Shown piece by piece: positions 33,875 through 42,295 of a stretch of 54,638 nucleotides of DNA. Each line of letters begins with the position of its first letter. The stretch's first letter is position 1. Both the position numbers and the translations under genes were made by a program. The notes under the pieces are model-generated. The model was not told where the DNA came from and ran no database searches. It saw nothing but the letters and a program-made list of their open reading frames with translations. The stretch spans positions 1-54,638 of the forward strand of contig CAYZYC010000004.1 in the NCBI GenBank assembly GCA_964481165.1, in the 5' to 3' direction. The stretch is from Zeimonas sp964481165. GTDB lineage: Bacteria; Pseudomonadota; Gammaproteobacteria; Burkholderiales; Burkholderiaceae_E.

Positions 33875-35202
33875 CCACGACGTCGATCCGCACGCGGCTG
33901 CTGCTGTCCTTGTTGCCGCTGTTCATCCTCGCCGAAGCGGCGATCGGAACGGTGACCTACCGGTACGTGCTGCGCGACAGCCACGAGTTGTTCGACTACC
34001 ACCTTCGACAGATGGCGCTGTCGCTGCGCGACCAGGGAGCGGTCCTGCCGCCGCCCGGCCCGCCCGAAGAACGCGAGCAGTTCGACTTCGTCGTCCAGAT
34101 CTGGAGTTCCGACGGATCGAAGATCTACCTGTCGCACACGCGCTCGCGCGCGCGGCTGCCCGAGCGCGCAACGCTCGGATTCGCCGACGTCGTCACCGAA
34201 GGCGAACACTGGCGCGTGTACAGCACGCTTGCGCGCGGACGCGTGATCCAGGTGGGCCAGCCGTTCGAGGTTCGCGAGCGCATCGCCGCGACGGCGGCGC
34301 TGCGCAGTCTCACGCCGTTGCTGTTCTTCGCGCCGCTGGTGGCGCTGGCGATCTGGTGGCTGGTCGGGCGCTCGCTGCGCCCGGTCGAACGCGTCGCCTC
34401 CGAACTGCGCCGGCGCGACGCGACGCGCCTGGATCCGGTGAGCGAAGCGCAGATCCCGATCGAGGTCGAGCCGATGGTGCAGTCGCTGAACGGACTGCTC
34501 GAACGCCTGCGCGCGTCGTTCGCCGCGCAGCGCGCCTTCGTCGCCGACGCGGCCCACGAGTTGCGCACCCCGATCGCCGCGCTCAAGCTCCAGGCCGGAC
34601 TGATGGCACGCGCGCGCGACGACGAGGCGCGCGCCGAAGCCCTGCGCGAGCTGCACGCCGGAATCGACCGCTCCGCGCACCTCGTCGACCAGTTGCTCAC
34701 GCTGGCGCGCAGCGAACCCGAAGCGCGCACGGCGCCCGGCGACGACATCGACCTGGCGTCCGTCTCGGCGAACGCCGTCTCGGAAATGCTGCCGCTGGCG
34801 CGGGAGCGCGGATCACGGATCGAGTTCTCGTCGCCGGAGAGCGTGCCGCTGCACGGCGACGCGAACGCCCTGCACAGCCTGCTGCGCAACCTGATCGACA
34901 ACGCGCTGCGGCACTCGCCCGAAGAAAGCCACGTGCACGTGCAACTCGAGCACGACGATCGGTCGGCGCGCGTGATCGTCGACGACGACGGACCCGGAGT
35001 CGCGGTCGAGGAACGCGAGCGCGTCTTCGACCGCTTCTACGGCCGCACCTCGGGAGGCGACGCCGGCAGCGGACTGGGGCTGGCGATCGTCAAGGCGGTG
35101 GTCGACCGGCACGCCGGACGGATCGAACTCGACCGCTCCCCGGCCGGCGGCCTGCGGGTGATCGTGTCGCTGCCTCGCGCGGCAGAAGTCCGCACCGCTT
35201 AA
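33871..35202 (+). CDS. Sensor histidine kinase (QseC-like)
   Basis: The 443-residue inner-membrane kinase has transmembrane segments at about 9-30 and 147-166 that flank a periplasmic sensor of about 115 residues. Then come a HAMP region, the H-box FVADAAHELRTPIAALKLQ near residue 225, the N-box LLRNLIDNALRHSP and G-boxes DDDGPGVAVEE and GSGLGLAIVKAVV. It is coupled to the preceding regulator (ATGA overlap) and followed 69 bases later by an HtrA-type protease, so the pair probably monitors the envelope. Confidence 0.93.
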   Translation: MTTTSIRTRLLLSLLPLFILAEAAIGTVTYRYVLRDSHELFDYHLRQMALSLRDQGAVLPPPGPPEEREQFDFVVQIWSSDGSKIYLSHTRSRARLPERATLGFADVVTEGEHWRVYSTLARGRVIQVGQPFEVRERIAATAALRSLTPLLFFAPLVALAIWWLVGRSLRPVERVASELRRRDATRLDPVSEAQIPIEVEPMVQSLNGLLERLRASFAAQRAFVADAAHELRTPIAALKLQAGLMARARDDEARAEALRELHAGIDRSAHLVDQLLTLARSEPEARTAPGDDIDLASVSANAVSEMLPLARERGSRIEFSSPESVPLHGDANALHSLLRNLIDNALRHSPEESHVHVQLEHDDRSARVIVDDDGPGVAVEERERVFDRFYGRTSGGDAGSGLGLAIVKAVVDRHAGRIELDRSPAGGLRVIVSLPRAAEVRTA

Positions 35203-35214
35203 GTCTGAACTAAG
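35199..35214 (+). promoter_or_regulatory. Direct repeat TTAAG-N6-CTAAG before the HtrA gene
   Basis: Two half-sites of the type TTAAG/CTAAG start 11 bases apart (35199 and 35210), the spacing usual for OmpR/PhoP-type regulators. They overlap the kinase stop codon and precede the protease ATG by about 60 bases. A link to the adjacent response regulator is plausible but rests only on spacing and position. Confidence 0.35.
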
Positions 35215-35271
35215 ACGGCATCTACAGAATCGGCACACCCGGGGCGAAAAACCCGCTAAACAGAGACATCC

Positions 35272-36765
35272 ATGAAACTGAAGGTTCTCGCCGCCACGAT
35301 CACGGTGGCTGGCCTGGTCGGCACCGGCACCGCATGGGCCTGGTCGCTGAATCCGGCGCAGTGGTTCCAGAAGACCGCGTCGTTGTCGGCCGCGGCCGAC
35401 GAAGGCGCCGGCGCGGACGCTGCGCCTGCGGCCACTGCGCCCGCGGTGGTTCCGCCGACGACGGCTCCGAACTACAGCGCCATCGTCGCACGCTACGGCC
35501 CGGCGGTCGTCGGGATCACGGTCGAGGGATCGCGCACGGTCGGGCAACCGACGATTCCCGACCTCGAGAACGACCCGTTCTTCCGTTTCTATCGCGGGCT
35601 GCCGATTCCGCAACGCCCGCGCGGCGAGGTTCCCGTGCGCGGCCAGGGCTCGGGCTTCATCGTGGCCGCCGATGGCGTGATCCTGACGAACGCGCACGTC
35701 GTGCGCGACGCCGAGAGCGTTCGGGTCAAACTCGCCGACCGGCGCGAATTCGACGCCGACGTGCTCGGCGTGGATCCGGCGACCGACGTCGCGGTGCTGA
35801 AGATCGATGCCACGGACCTGCCGTCGGTGCATTTCGGCGATCCGGAGAAGCTGCGCGTCGGCGACTACGTGCTCGCGATCGGTTCGCCGTTCGGCTTCGA
35901 GCAGAGCGCGACGTCGGGAATCGTCAGCGCGAAGGGCCGTTCGCTGCCGGGCGACAGCTACGTTCCGTTCATCCAGACCGATGTCGCGGTGAACCCCGGC
36001 AACTCCGGGGGCCCGCTGTTCGACGCCGGCGGCCGGGTCGTCGGGATCAACGCGCAGATCTATTCGCGCACCGGCGGCTACGAGGGCCTGTCGTTCGCGA
36101 TCCCGATCGACGTCGCGATGCGGGTGAAGGACCAGATCGTCGCGACCGGCCATGCGCGGCACGGCCTGCTCGGCGTCACGATCCAGGAACTGAACCAGGC
36201 GCTGGCCGATTCGTTCCAGTTGAAGAGCCTCGACGGCGCGCTGATCGCGAGCGTTGCGCCGGACAGCGCGGCCGAGAAGGCGGGGCTGCGCGCCGGTGAC
36301 GTCGTCCTGTCGGTCGACGGCAAGGCGATCACGCGCTCGGGCGACCTGGCGGCACTCGTCGGCGCGTCCGAGCCCGGGCAGCGCATACGGATCGAAGTGA
36401 TGCGCGACGGCAGCCGGCAGCAGTTGCACGCCGTGCTCGGCGAGGCCGCCTCCGACAAGACCGCCTCGGCCGAAGTGCCGGCGCCATCCGGCGAAACGGG
36501 GCGCCTCGGACTGGCGGTTCGACCGCTCGAACGCGGCGAGCGCCAGAGCGCCAACATCGCGGCCGGCGGACTGGTCGTCGAGAAGGTGGCCGGAGCCGCG
36601 CAGCGTGCCGGCATCGAGCCGGGCGACGTGATCCTGTCGGTGAACGGCAGGTCGGTCGACAGCGTCGAGGCACTGCGCAAGCTGATCGATCGCGATGCCC
36701 GGCACCTCGCGCTGCTCGTGCAGCGCGGATCCACGCGGATCTTCGTTCCGCTGCAACTCGGATAG
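35272..36765 (+). CDS. Do-family periplasmic serine endoprotease (DegP/DegQ/MucD-like)
   Basis: The 497-residue protein has an N-terminal signal/anchor (KVLAATITVAGLVGTGTAWA), an Ala/Pro linker and a trypsin-like domain with triad His142 (TNAHVV), Asp172 (ATDVAVLK) and Ser245 (NPGNSGGP). Two PDZ domains follow, at about 300-390 (LRAGDVVLSVDGKAI) and 405-495 (IEPGDVILSVNGRSV). It degrades or refolds misfolded envelope proteins. It follows the QseBC-like pair on the same strand with a candidate regulator site in between. The 161 bases after it (36766-36926) hold no gene I can support. Confidence 0.93.
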   Translation: MKLKVLAATITVAGLVGTGTAWAWSLNPAQWFQKTASLSAAADEGAGADAAPAATAPAVVPPTTAPNYSAIVARYGPAVVGITVEGSRTVGQPTIPDLENDPFFRFYRGLPIPQRPRGEVPVRGQGSGFIVAADGVILTNAHVVRDAESVRVKLADRREFDADVLGVDPATDVAVLKIDATDLPSVHFGDPEKLRVGDYVLAIGSPFGFEQSATSGIVSAKGRSLPGDSYVPFIQTDVAVNPGNSGGPLFDAGGRVVGINAQIYSRTGGYEGLSFAIPIDVAMRVKDQIVATGHARHGLLGVTIQELNQALADSFQLKSLDGALIASVAPDSAAEKAGLRAGDVVLSVDGKAITRSGDLAALVGASEPGQRIRIEVMRDGSRQQLHAVLGEAASDKTASAEVPAPSGETGRLGLAVRPLERGERQSANIAAGGLVVEKVAGAAQRAGIEPGDVILSVNGRSVDSVEALRKLIDRDARHLALLVQRGSTRIFVPLQLG

Positions 36766-36926
36766 GCCCATGAAGCACGACCTGTCCCGTACGGCACGCA
36801 GGGTCCTGCGCGTGACGCAGGAGGCGTGGCAGCTGCGAACGCGCAGCCGCGTGCGGCACTCGTCGCACGCACGCGCGCTGGTGCGGATCGCGCGTTCGGC
36901 CGCGTCGCGGGCGCGCGCCGGCGCGT

Positions 36927-39098
36927 TCAGGCGTTATGTGCCGAAGGCGCGAACAGGCGCGCGTGCCCGGCCGACGCCGCGGCTGGCGAACGCGACGACG
37001 CGGCGACGCTGAATCCGGCTTCGACGCCGCCTGCAACGTCGCGCACGAACGCGCGTCCGCCGTGGAACTCGGCAACCAGGCGCACCAGGTACAGCCCGAG
37101 TCCGAGGTGCGCCGATCCGCCGCCCCGGTGCGTTCGCACCGACACCATCGAGTCGAACAGGCTGTCGCGCATCGCCGCCGGCAGCGCCGGCCCGCGATTG
37201 CGCACCGCGATGATCCATCGGAGCGCGGGAGTCGCGTCCTCGCGGCGTAGCGACAGCACGATCGGGGCGCCCGGCTCCGAGAAATCGACCGCATTCGACA
37301 CGAGCTTGTCGAGCGCCTGCGCGATCGCCTCGGGAACGACCGGGCACGGAGCGGAGGCGATCGAACACTCGAGCGCGAACTCCTGTCCGGCGAACGCGCC
37401 CCGATAGCCTTCGGCGCAACCGCGCAGCACCGCGACCAGGTCGATGGTTTCCAGTTCGCTCTGCGCGAGCATCGTCTCGAGGCTCGACGCCTCGCCCATG
37501 CTCGCCACGATGCGCTCGAGCCGCTGCGTTCCCTCGCGCGCGCGCGCCAGGTAGGCTTCGCGGCCCTGCGCGTCGGTCTCGGCGGCGAGGTTTTCGAGCG
37601 ACGAGCGCACGACCATGATCGGAGTGCGCAGTTCGTGCACCAGCCTGCCGCGCAGGTTGCCGACGTACTGCTGGTGTTGCCGCAGCCGCTCGAGCACGTT
37701 CGCGTAGCTCTGCGCCAGCACGCCGATCTCGTCGGCGACCAGCGGTGCGTCGACGCTGCCGACGACGCGACCGCGCGAGTCGATCGCGTGCTCGGCCTGC
37801 CGGCGCAGCCGCACGATGCGCGCGACCGTGATCGACCCGACGGCAAGCAGCGCCAGCGCGCTGGCGGCCATCGCCGCGGCGGTCAGCAGCGTCAACCGCT
37901 CTATCGCCTGTCCGTGCGCGCCCAGGCGCGCACCCGTGTGTTCCTCCAGGACGAGCGCGCCGACGACGCGATCGGCGACCCATACCGGTTGCGCGCTGGT
38001 GAGCATCCACGCGGGCAGGCCGCTGTCGGATGCAACGCGCTCGGCCTGCTGTGCCGGCAGCCCGGAGAGCGAGCGGCTCAGCGGCGACATCGTCGGCGAT
38101 GCACTGGCGGCCGGTGCGGCGGATCCGCCGTTGGCGAAGGTTTCGAAGCGCTCCGGGCGCAATCGCAATGTCGCCGACAGCAGCCGGCGGGCGAGGCGTC
38201 CCTGCCAGTCGGGAGCCGGCGGCGGACCGGCGACGATCGTGCCGGACTGTGCGAGCAGCGCTCCGCTGGCGTCGAACACCGACACGCGACCGCTCGCCCG
38301 CGCGAGTCCGCGCACCGCGTCGATCCACAGCAGCGAACGCGGATCGCGCGCCTGCACGCTCAACGGCTGTACCGGAACGAGCAGGCCGGAGTCGCCCCTG
38401 CCCTCGATGCGACGCGAGCCGAGGTAATCGACATCGACGATGCGAACGCGCAGGAAACGCGGCTCCTCGTCGAATCCCATTTCGGCGAACCAGCCGCCGG
38501 GGCGCTCGCGCGGCTGCACCGCAAGCGTGCGCATCGACTGCGGGGAGTCGCCGTAGTCGATGGCCAGCTCGTCGCCCGCGAGCGCGACGTCGTCGCGCCG
38601 CACCGGCTCGACCAGTCGTTCGTCGTCGGCGTCGATCAGCAGGAAGAACCCGCCGGGCTGTTCCTGCGCGCGCGCGGCAGCGAAACGCACGCGCATCGCG
38701 CTGATCGCTCCGTCGGGCGAGCGCATCGGCAACGCGCGGCCGGGTGCATCGAGCCATTCGCGGGGATCCTGGTCGACCACGACGTCGGCGAGCAACTCGA
38801 CCGGAAGCGGCTCGGCGCCGGCGCGGCGTCCGAGCGTTGCCTGGTCGATCTCGAACAGCGCGCGATGCTCGTGCAGTGAAGCGGCCAGGTTGCGCGCTGC
38901 CTGCGCCTGGTTCTCGAGCCGCTCGTTGCGCGCGAGTTCGGTCATCATTTCGACGAAACGAAGGCCGATCGGCGGCAGCGCGATCAGCGGCAACATCGTC
39001 AACGCGAGGCTCAGGCGCAGCCCCAGCGGCGGGCGCCAGCGGCGCCGCGGCGCCGCGCCTGCATCGGCGCGGCTCGCGCGACCGGCGCTGCGCTTCAT
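36927..39098 (-). CDS. Sensor histidine kinase resembling PdsS (dedicated-sortase-system type)
   Basis: The 723-residue kinase has an N-terminal membrane segment (LRLSLALTMLPLIALPPIGL) followed by RNERLENQAQAARNLAASLHEH and a long periplasmic domain up to about residue 395. A second membrane segment (LLTAAAMAASALALLAVGSI), HAMP, H-box RGRLVHELRTPIMVV near residue 490 and an ATPase domain with HLGLGLYLVRLVAEF follow. The architecture, size and paired regulator resemble the proteobacterial dedicated sortase system kinase. No sortase or OmpA partner gene is present in this window. It is coupled to the regulator gene by a 4-base overlap. Confidence 0.82.
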   Translation of the reverse strand: MKRSAGRASRADAGAAPRRRWRPPLGLRLSLALTMLPLIALPPIGLRFVEMMTELARNERLENQAQAARNLAASLHEHRALFEIDQATLGRRAGAEPLPVELLADVVVDQDPREWLDAPGRALPMRSPDGAISAMRVRFAAARAQEQPGGFFLLIDADDERLVEPVRRDDVALAGDELAIDYGDSPQSMRTLAVQPRERPGGWFAEMGFDEEPRFLRVRIVDVDYLGSRRIEGRGDSGLLVPVQPLSVQARDPRSLLWIDAVRGLARASGRVSVFDASGALLAQSGTIVAGPPPAPDWQGRLARRLLSATLRLRPERFETFANGGSAAPAASASPTMSPLSRSLSGLPAQQAERVASDSGLPAWMLTSAQPVWVADRVVGALVLEEHTGARLGAHGQAIERLTLLTAAAMAASALALLAVGSITVARIVRLRRQAEHAIDSRGRVVGSVDAPLVADEIGVLAQSYANVLERLRQHQQYVGNLRGRLVHELRTPIMVVRSSLENLAAETDAQGREAYLARAREGTQRLERIVASMGEASSLETMLAQSELETIDLVAVLRGCAEGYRGAFAGQEFALECSIASAPCPVVPEAIAQALDKLVSNAVDFSEPGAPIVLSLRREDATPALRWIIAVRNRGPALPAAMRDSLFDSMVSVRTHRGGGSAHLGLGLYLVRLVAEFHGGRAFVRDVAGGVEAGFSVAASSRSPAAASAGHARLFAPSAHNA

Positions 39099-39796
39099 CG
39101 CGGATCGCGCTCGACGAAGCGGTAGCCGAGCCCGTATACGGTCTCGATCGCGTCGAACGCGGGGTCGACCGCCTCGAACTTGCGCCGGATCCGCTTGACG
39201 TACGAAGTCACCGTCTGGTCGTCGACGACGAGGTTCGCCTCGCGCATCAGCGAGTCGCGATCCTTCACGTGTCCGGTATGCCGCGCGAGTGCGTGCAGCA
39301 TCCAGAACTCGGTCACCGTCAGTTCGACCGGCTGCTCGCGCCAGGTCGCCTCGAATCGCGCGGCGTCGAGCCGCAACGCTCCGCGCACCAGTCGCTCGCC
39401 CTGGCGGGCGGGCTGCGCAAGCACGTCGACACGCCGCAGCAGCGCGGTGACGCGCGCGAGAAGGTGCGGCAGGCTGACGTTCTTCGTGACGTAGTCGTCG
39501 GCGCCCAGGCGCAGGCCGGAAACGATGTCGATCTCGGAATCGCGCGCCGACAGCATCAGGATCGGAAGCGCCGGAGCGTGCTCGCGCAACCAGCGGCACA
39601 ACTCGAACCCGCCGTCGGGCTCGTCGCCGAGGCCTACGTCGATGATCGCCAGGTCCGGAAGACGCGACGCCAGCGCGGCCTGGGCTTCGGGCCGGTCGGC
39701 GAACGCGACGACCTCGAAGCCGTGGCGCGCCAGCGCATCGCCCAGGTTCGCGCGAATGGCGGGCTCGTCCTCGACGACGGCGATGCGGCGGCTCAT
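39095..39796 (-). CDS. Response regulator resembling PdsR
   Basis: The 233-residue OmpR-type regulator has a receiver domain with VVEDEPAIRANLGDAL, phospho-acceptor in LAIIDVGLGDEPDGGF and a GADDYVTKNVSLPHLLAR stretch. The winged helix shows ELTVTEFWMLHALARHTGHVK, VTSYVKRIRRKFEAVDP and IETVYGLGYRF. These blocks are close to my recollection of the dedicated-sortase-system response regulator family. The ATG at 39796 is the canonical start. It lies upstream of the kinase and divergent from a small membrane-protein gene. Confidence 0.85.
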   Translation of the reverse strand: MSRRIAVVEDEPAIRANLGDALARHGFEVVAFADRPEAQAALASRLPDLAIIDVGLGDEPDGGFELCRWLREHAPALPILMLSARDSEIDIVSGLRLGADDYVTKNVSLPHLLARVTALLRRVDVLAQPARQGERLVRGALRLDAARFEATWREQPVELTVTEFWMLHALARHTGHVKDRDSLMREANLVVDDQTVTSYVKRIRRKFEAVDPAFDAIETVYGLGYRFVERDPR

Positions 39797-39964
39797 CCCG
39801 GCAATGTAGCGCAAAGGCTGCATCGGCCAGCGTGCGCGCCGCGCTGCCCGAAGTTCGCCCGAATCCTGCAGCAATCATCCGATTCGCGCCCGCCGCGCAT
39901 CCGCGCGCGGGTTTCCAATGACCCCACAGGCCGCCGCCGGCGGCGCGTTATCGCAAGGAAGCTC

Positions 39965-40126
39965 ATGTCGCAAGACGCCCGCGAGACCGTCTCGCTGTCC
40001 GACGACGCACCCAACTTCGAGTGGCGCGAATGGGTGTCGTTCTTCGGTTCCGTTCTCGGGACCGCGTTGCTCGTCTCGCTGCTGCTCGGCGGAGTCGTCC
40101 TGATCCTGAGCGCCGGCGCAGGCTGA
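39965..40126 (+). CDS. Small single-pass membrane protein
   Basis: A 53-residue protein: an acidic N-terminal 20 residues (SQDARETVSLSDDAPNFEWR) and one hydrophobic helix (FGSVLGTALLVSLLLGGVVL). The ATG is preceded by AAGGAAG at good spacing. It is divergent from the PdsR-like gene (168 bases apart) and convergent with the YecA-like gene. I do not recognise a family. The size and topology suit a small membrane regulator or a subunit-like accessory. Confidence 0.6.
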   Translation: MSQDARETVSLSDDAPNFEWREWVSFFGSVLGTALLVSLLLGGVVLILSAGAG

Positions 40127-40166
40127 ATCCCGCGCCGGTCGAATCGCTGAGCCCGGCCCCGGGCCC

Positions 40167-40865
40167 TCAGCCCGCGCCGCAGCAGTGCTTGTACTTGCGC
40201 CCGCTTCCGCACGGGCACGGATCGTTGCGGCCGATCTTCGGTTCGGCGCGTCGAAGCGTCTCGACACGCAGACCCTGCGGCGTCGTGCCCGACTCGCGGT
40301 ACGGACGAAAGAACTCGTGGATGTCGGCGACATCGCCGATCATCCGGTCGATCGAGGCCTGCCGTTGCGCGGGCGTCGGCGCCGGCGCCGTCGACTCGTC
40401 GTCGAGCGTCGAGGCAAGCGCTTCGACCGCATCGAGCGCATCGTCGAAGCCCTTCTCGTCGAGCATCGCGTCCCAGCTCTCGGGATGCAGTTCGACCGCG
40501 CGAAGAAAACCGACCGCCCACGCACTGCCGTCGACCTCGCCGCGGTCGTCGTAAGCGAGCACGGGCGCGAACCGCCCTGAGTCGAGCGCGTCGCGCACGT
40601 GCCGCGCGTGCCGTAGAAGCAGCGCGACGATCTCGCCGAGGGCGGCGTCGTCGCGGCCCGGCGGATCGATGCCGAGCGCGACCGCCAGCCACTCGTCTTC
40701 GGCAACGGCTTCGGGCACGCACGCCAGCGCCGCGAGGAATCCGTCGAGTTCCTCGACGATCATCGTGTCGTCGTGGTCGAGACTCGTGAGCAGATCGTCG
40801 AGCCGGTCGAATTCGTCGTCGACCAGCGGGCCGGCCATCGGCGCAGCATTCGTATCGGGAATCAT
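40167..40865 (-). CDS. YecA/UPF0149-family protein with SEC-C zinc motif
   Basis: The 232-residue cytoplasmic protein has a helical UPF0149 domain (VEELDGFLAALACVPE near residue 38, ELHPESWDAML near residue 126). A Pro/Ala linker leads to a C-terminal SEC-C motif, GRNDPCPCGSGRKYKHCCG, with the CxCx8CC metal ligands intact. SEC-C motifs bind zinc or iron and often contact SecB or the ribosome. Another methionine ten codons into the gene is a possible alternative start. Confidence 0.88.
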   Translation of the reverse strand: MIPDTNAAPMAGPLVDDEFDRLDDLLTSLDHDDTMIVEELDGFLAALACVPEAVAEDEWLAVALGIDPPGRDDAALGEIVALLLRHARHVRDALDSGRFAPVLAYDDRGEVDGSAWAVGFLRAVELHPESWDAMLDEKGFDDALDAVEALASTLDDESTAPAPTPAQRQASIDRMIGDVADIHEFFRPYRESGTTPQGLRVETLRRAEPKIGRNDPCPCGSGRKYKHCCGAG

Positions 40866-40921
40866 CGCCGGATGTTACCCGCGACGCCGGCGCAACCTTG
40901 CCGGAAGCGCCTTCGCCGCCT

Positions 40922-41467
40922 TCAGCCCGCCGCCTTCAGCACGACCGGCTCGAACGCCGCCTGCGCGTCGTCGCTGCCGAACAGCACGTGGCCATCGTGG
41001 ATCGAGCAGTGCAGCCGCATCGCGCGCTGCGCCATCGCCGCGATCGCCGCGGCCGCCTGCGACGGTACGAGCAGCACTTCGAGGTTGGCGCTGCGCGCGA
41101 GCGTTCGCGCGTTCTGCGACCACCACGCATCGGCCTTCGGCCCGCCGTAGGTGAACACCGTGACTCCGGCCGCGCGCGAGCAGGCACGTCGCACGCGCCG
41201 TTCGTCGGGCCATCCGACGTCGATCCAGTGCTCGGGCGCTCCGGTCGCATCGTTGCGCACGAGGTCCGGTTCGTCGTCGTTCGACAGCCCTCGGCCGAAC
41301 GAGAGCGACGGATCGGCGCGCATCGCATACGCGAGCACGCGGATCATCATCCGCTCCTCGGTCTCGGAAGGGTGTCGCGCGATCGTCAGCGCGTGGTCGG
41401 CGTAGTAGCCGCGGTCGATGTCGGCGACCGACAGGTCGCACTTGTAGATGGTGGCTCGCAGTGCCAT
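40922..41467 (-). CDS. yaeQ: YaeQ family protein
   Basis: The 181-residue protein begins MALRATIYKCDLSVADIDRG and includes YYADHALTIARHPSETEERMM and WIDVGWPDERRVRRA. These are the core blocks of the YaeQ family, which has a PD-(D/E)XK nuclease-like fold. The length is the same as E. coli YaeQ. The molecular function is unknown. It lies 56 bases upstream of the YecA-like gene on the same strand and 41 bases downstream of the CpxP-like gene. Confidence 0.9.
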   Translation of the reverse strand: MALRATIYKCDLSVADIDRGYYADHALTIARHPSETEERMMIRVLAYAMRADPSLSFGRGLSNDDEPDLVRNDATGAPEHWIDVGWPDERRVRRACSRAAGVTVFTYGGPKADAWWSQNARTLARSANLEVLLVPSQAAAAIAAMAQRAMRLHCSIHDGHVLFGSDDAQAAFEPVVLKAAG

Positions 41468-41508
41468 GCGGCACTGTACCGGATGGCACTGCGAGGGGGA
41501 CGAACGAC

Positions 41509-42105
41509 TCAGCTGCGCGGCATTGCCGGCTGGCCCTGCATGCCCGGACCTCCGCGGCGGCCTTCGCCGCGCATGCCCCGCTCGCCGCGCGCGCCGCGTT
41601 CGGCCCAGCGCTGCTGGCGCTCCTTCACCCTGGCCTGTTGCTCGGGCGTCAGCACGCGGTACATCTCGTTCATCGTGCGCGCGCGCAGTTGCGCCATCGC
41701 GCTCATCGCCTGCGCATTGCGGTCGGCGAGTTCCTTCACCTTCGATTCGTCGTACTCGCTGGACAACGCGAGCCGGGCGAATTCGCCGCGCGCTCCGCGC
41801 AGCACCTTCATCTGGTCGCGCATCGCCGGCTCGGCGGCGTGCCGGATCGCGAAGATGCGATCGCGCTGCTCGTCGGTGAGATCGAGTCCGCGCAGGAACG
41901 CACCGCCCATCGCGCGGTCGCCGTGCATGCCTTGGCCCCCGCCGTGGTGGAAGTGGCCTCCGCGCGCGTGCGCCTTCATGAACTGCGCGTGCATCTGCGT
42001 GCCTTCGCCGGACGCACCGGGCGAGGGCTGCGCGGTCACCAGGAACGGAACCGCGAGCGCGGCGGCGCCGGCCAGCGCCAGGGAAGCGAACCGTGTCGAT
42101 TTCAT
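41509..42105 (-). CDS. CpxP/Spy-like periplasmic LTXXQ protein
   Basis: The 198-residue protein has a signal peptide (FASLALAGAAALAVPFLVTAQ, cleavage near residue 25). A Gly/His-rich stretch follows at 45-62 (seven histidines including HFHHGGG), then a helical domain with two LTXXQ motifs, LTDEQ at 76-80 and LTPEQ at 152-156. The C-terminus is Arg/Gly-rich. CpxP/Spy proteins are periplasmic chaperones or feedback inhibitors of CpxA. The start is supported by AAGGAG upstream. It is divergent from a cpxR-like gene with a perfect CpxR box between them. Confidence 0.9.
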   Translation of the reverse strand: MKSTRFASLALAGAAALAVPFLVTAQPSPGASGEGTQMHAQFMKAHARGGHFHHGGGQGMHGDRAMGGAFLRGLDLTDEQRDRIFAIRHAAEPAMRDQMKVLRGARGEFARLALSSEYDESKVKELADRNAQAMSAMAQLRARTMNEMYRVLTPEQQARVKERQQRWAERGARGERGMRGEGRRGGPGMQGQPAMPRS

Positions 42106-42201
42106 GTCGATGCTCTCCTTCGTTTCATCGCCGCCGGCAGCGTCGTGCGCCGGCACGATCGAAGAATGCCCGCTGCACGCGTTAAAGGTCGTGCGCGAGA
42201 T

Positions 42202-42216
42202 GTAAACATTGGTAAA
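42202..42216. promoter_or_regulatory. CpxR-type box GTAAA-N5-GTAAA
   Basis: GTAAA at 42202-42206 and GTAAA at 42212-42216 are separated by exactly five bases, a perfect match to the CpxR consensus. The box lies 96 bases from the CpxP-like start and 80 bases from the cpxR-like start, in the divergent region. It implies autoregulation and control of the CpxP-like gene. Confidence 0.75.
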
Positions 42217-42295
42217 GAACCGTGTCGATCGTGCCGGCGCGCGCCGAGGGCGGCAGCCTCCCATTATGATCCACGGCATTCCCGGACGGACCGCG

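Noticed and set aside
36770..37012. 80-codon basic frame after the HtrA gene
   Set aside because: It overlaps the 3' end of the histidine kinase on the other strand, is mostly Arg/Ala and lacks a convincing ribosome site.
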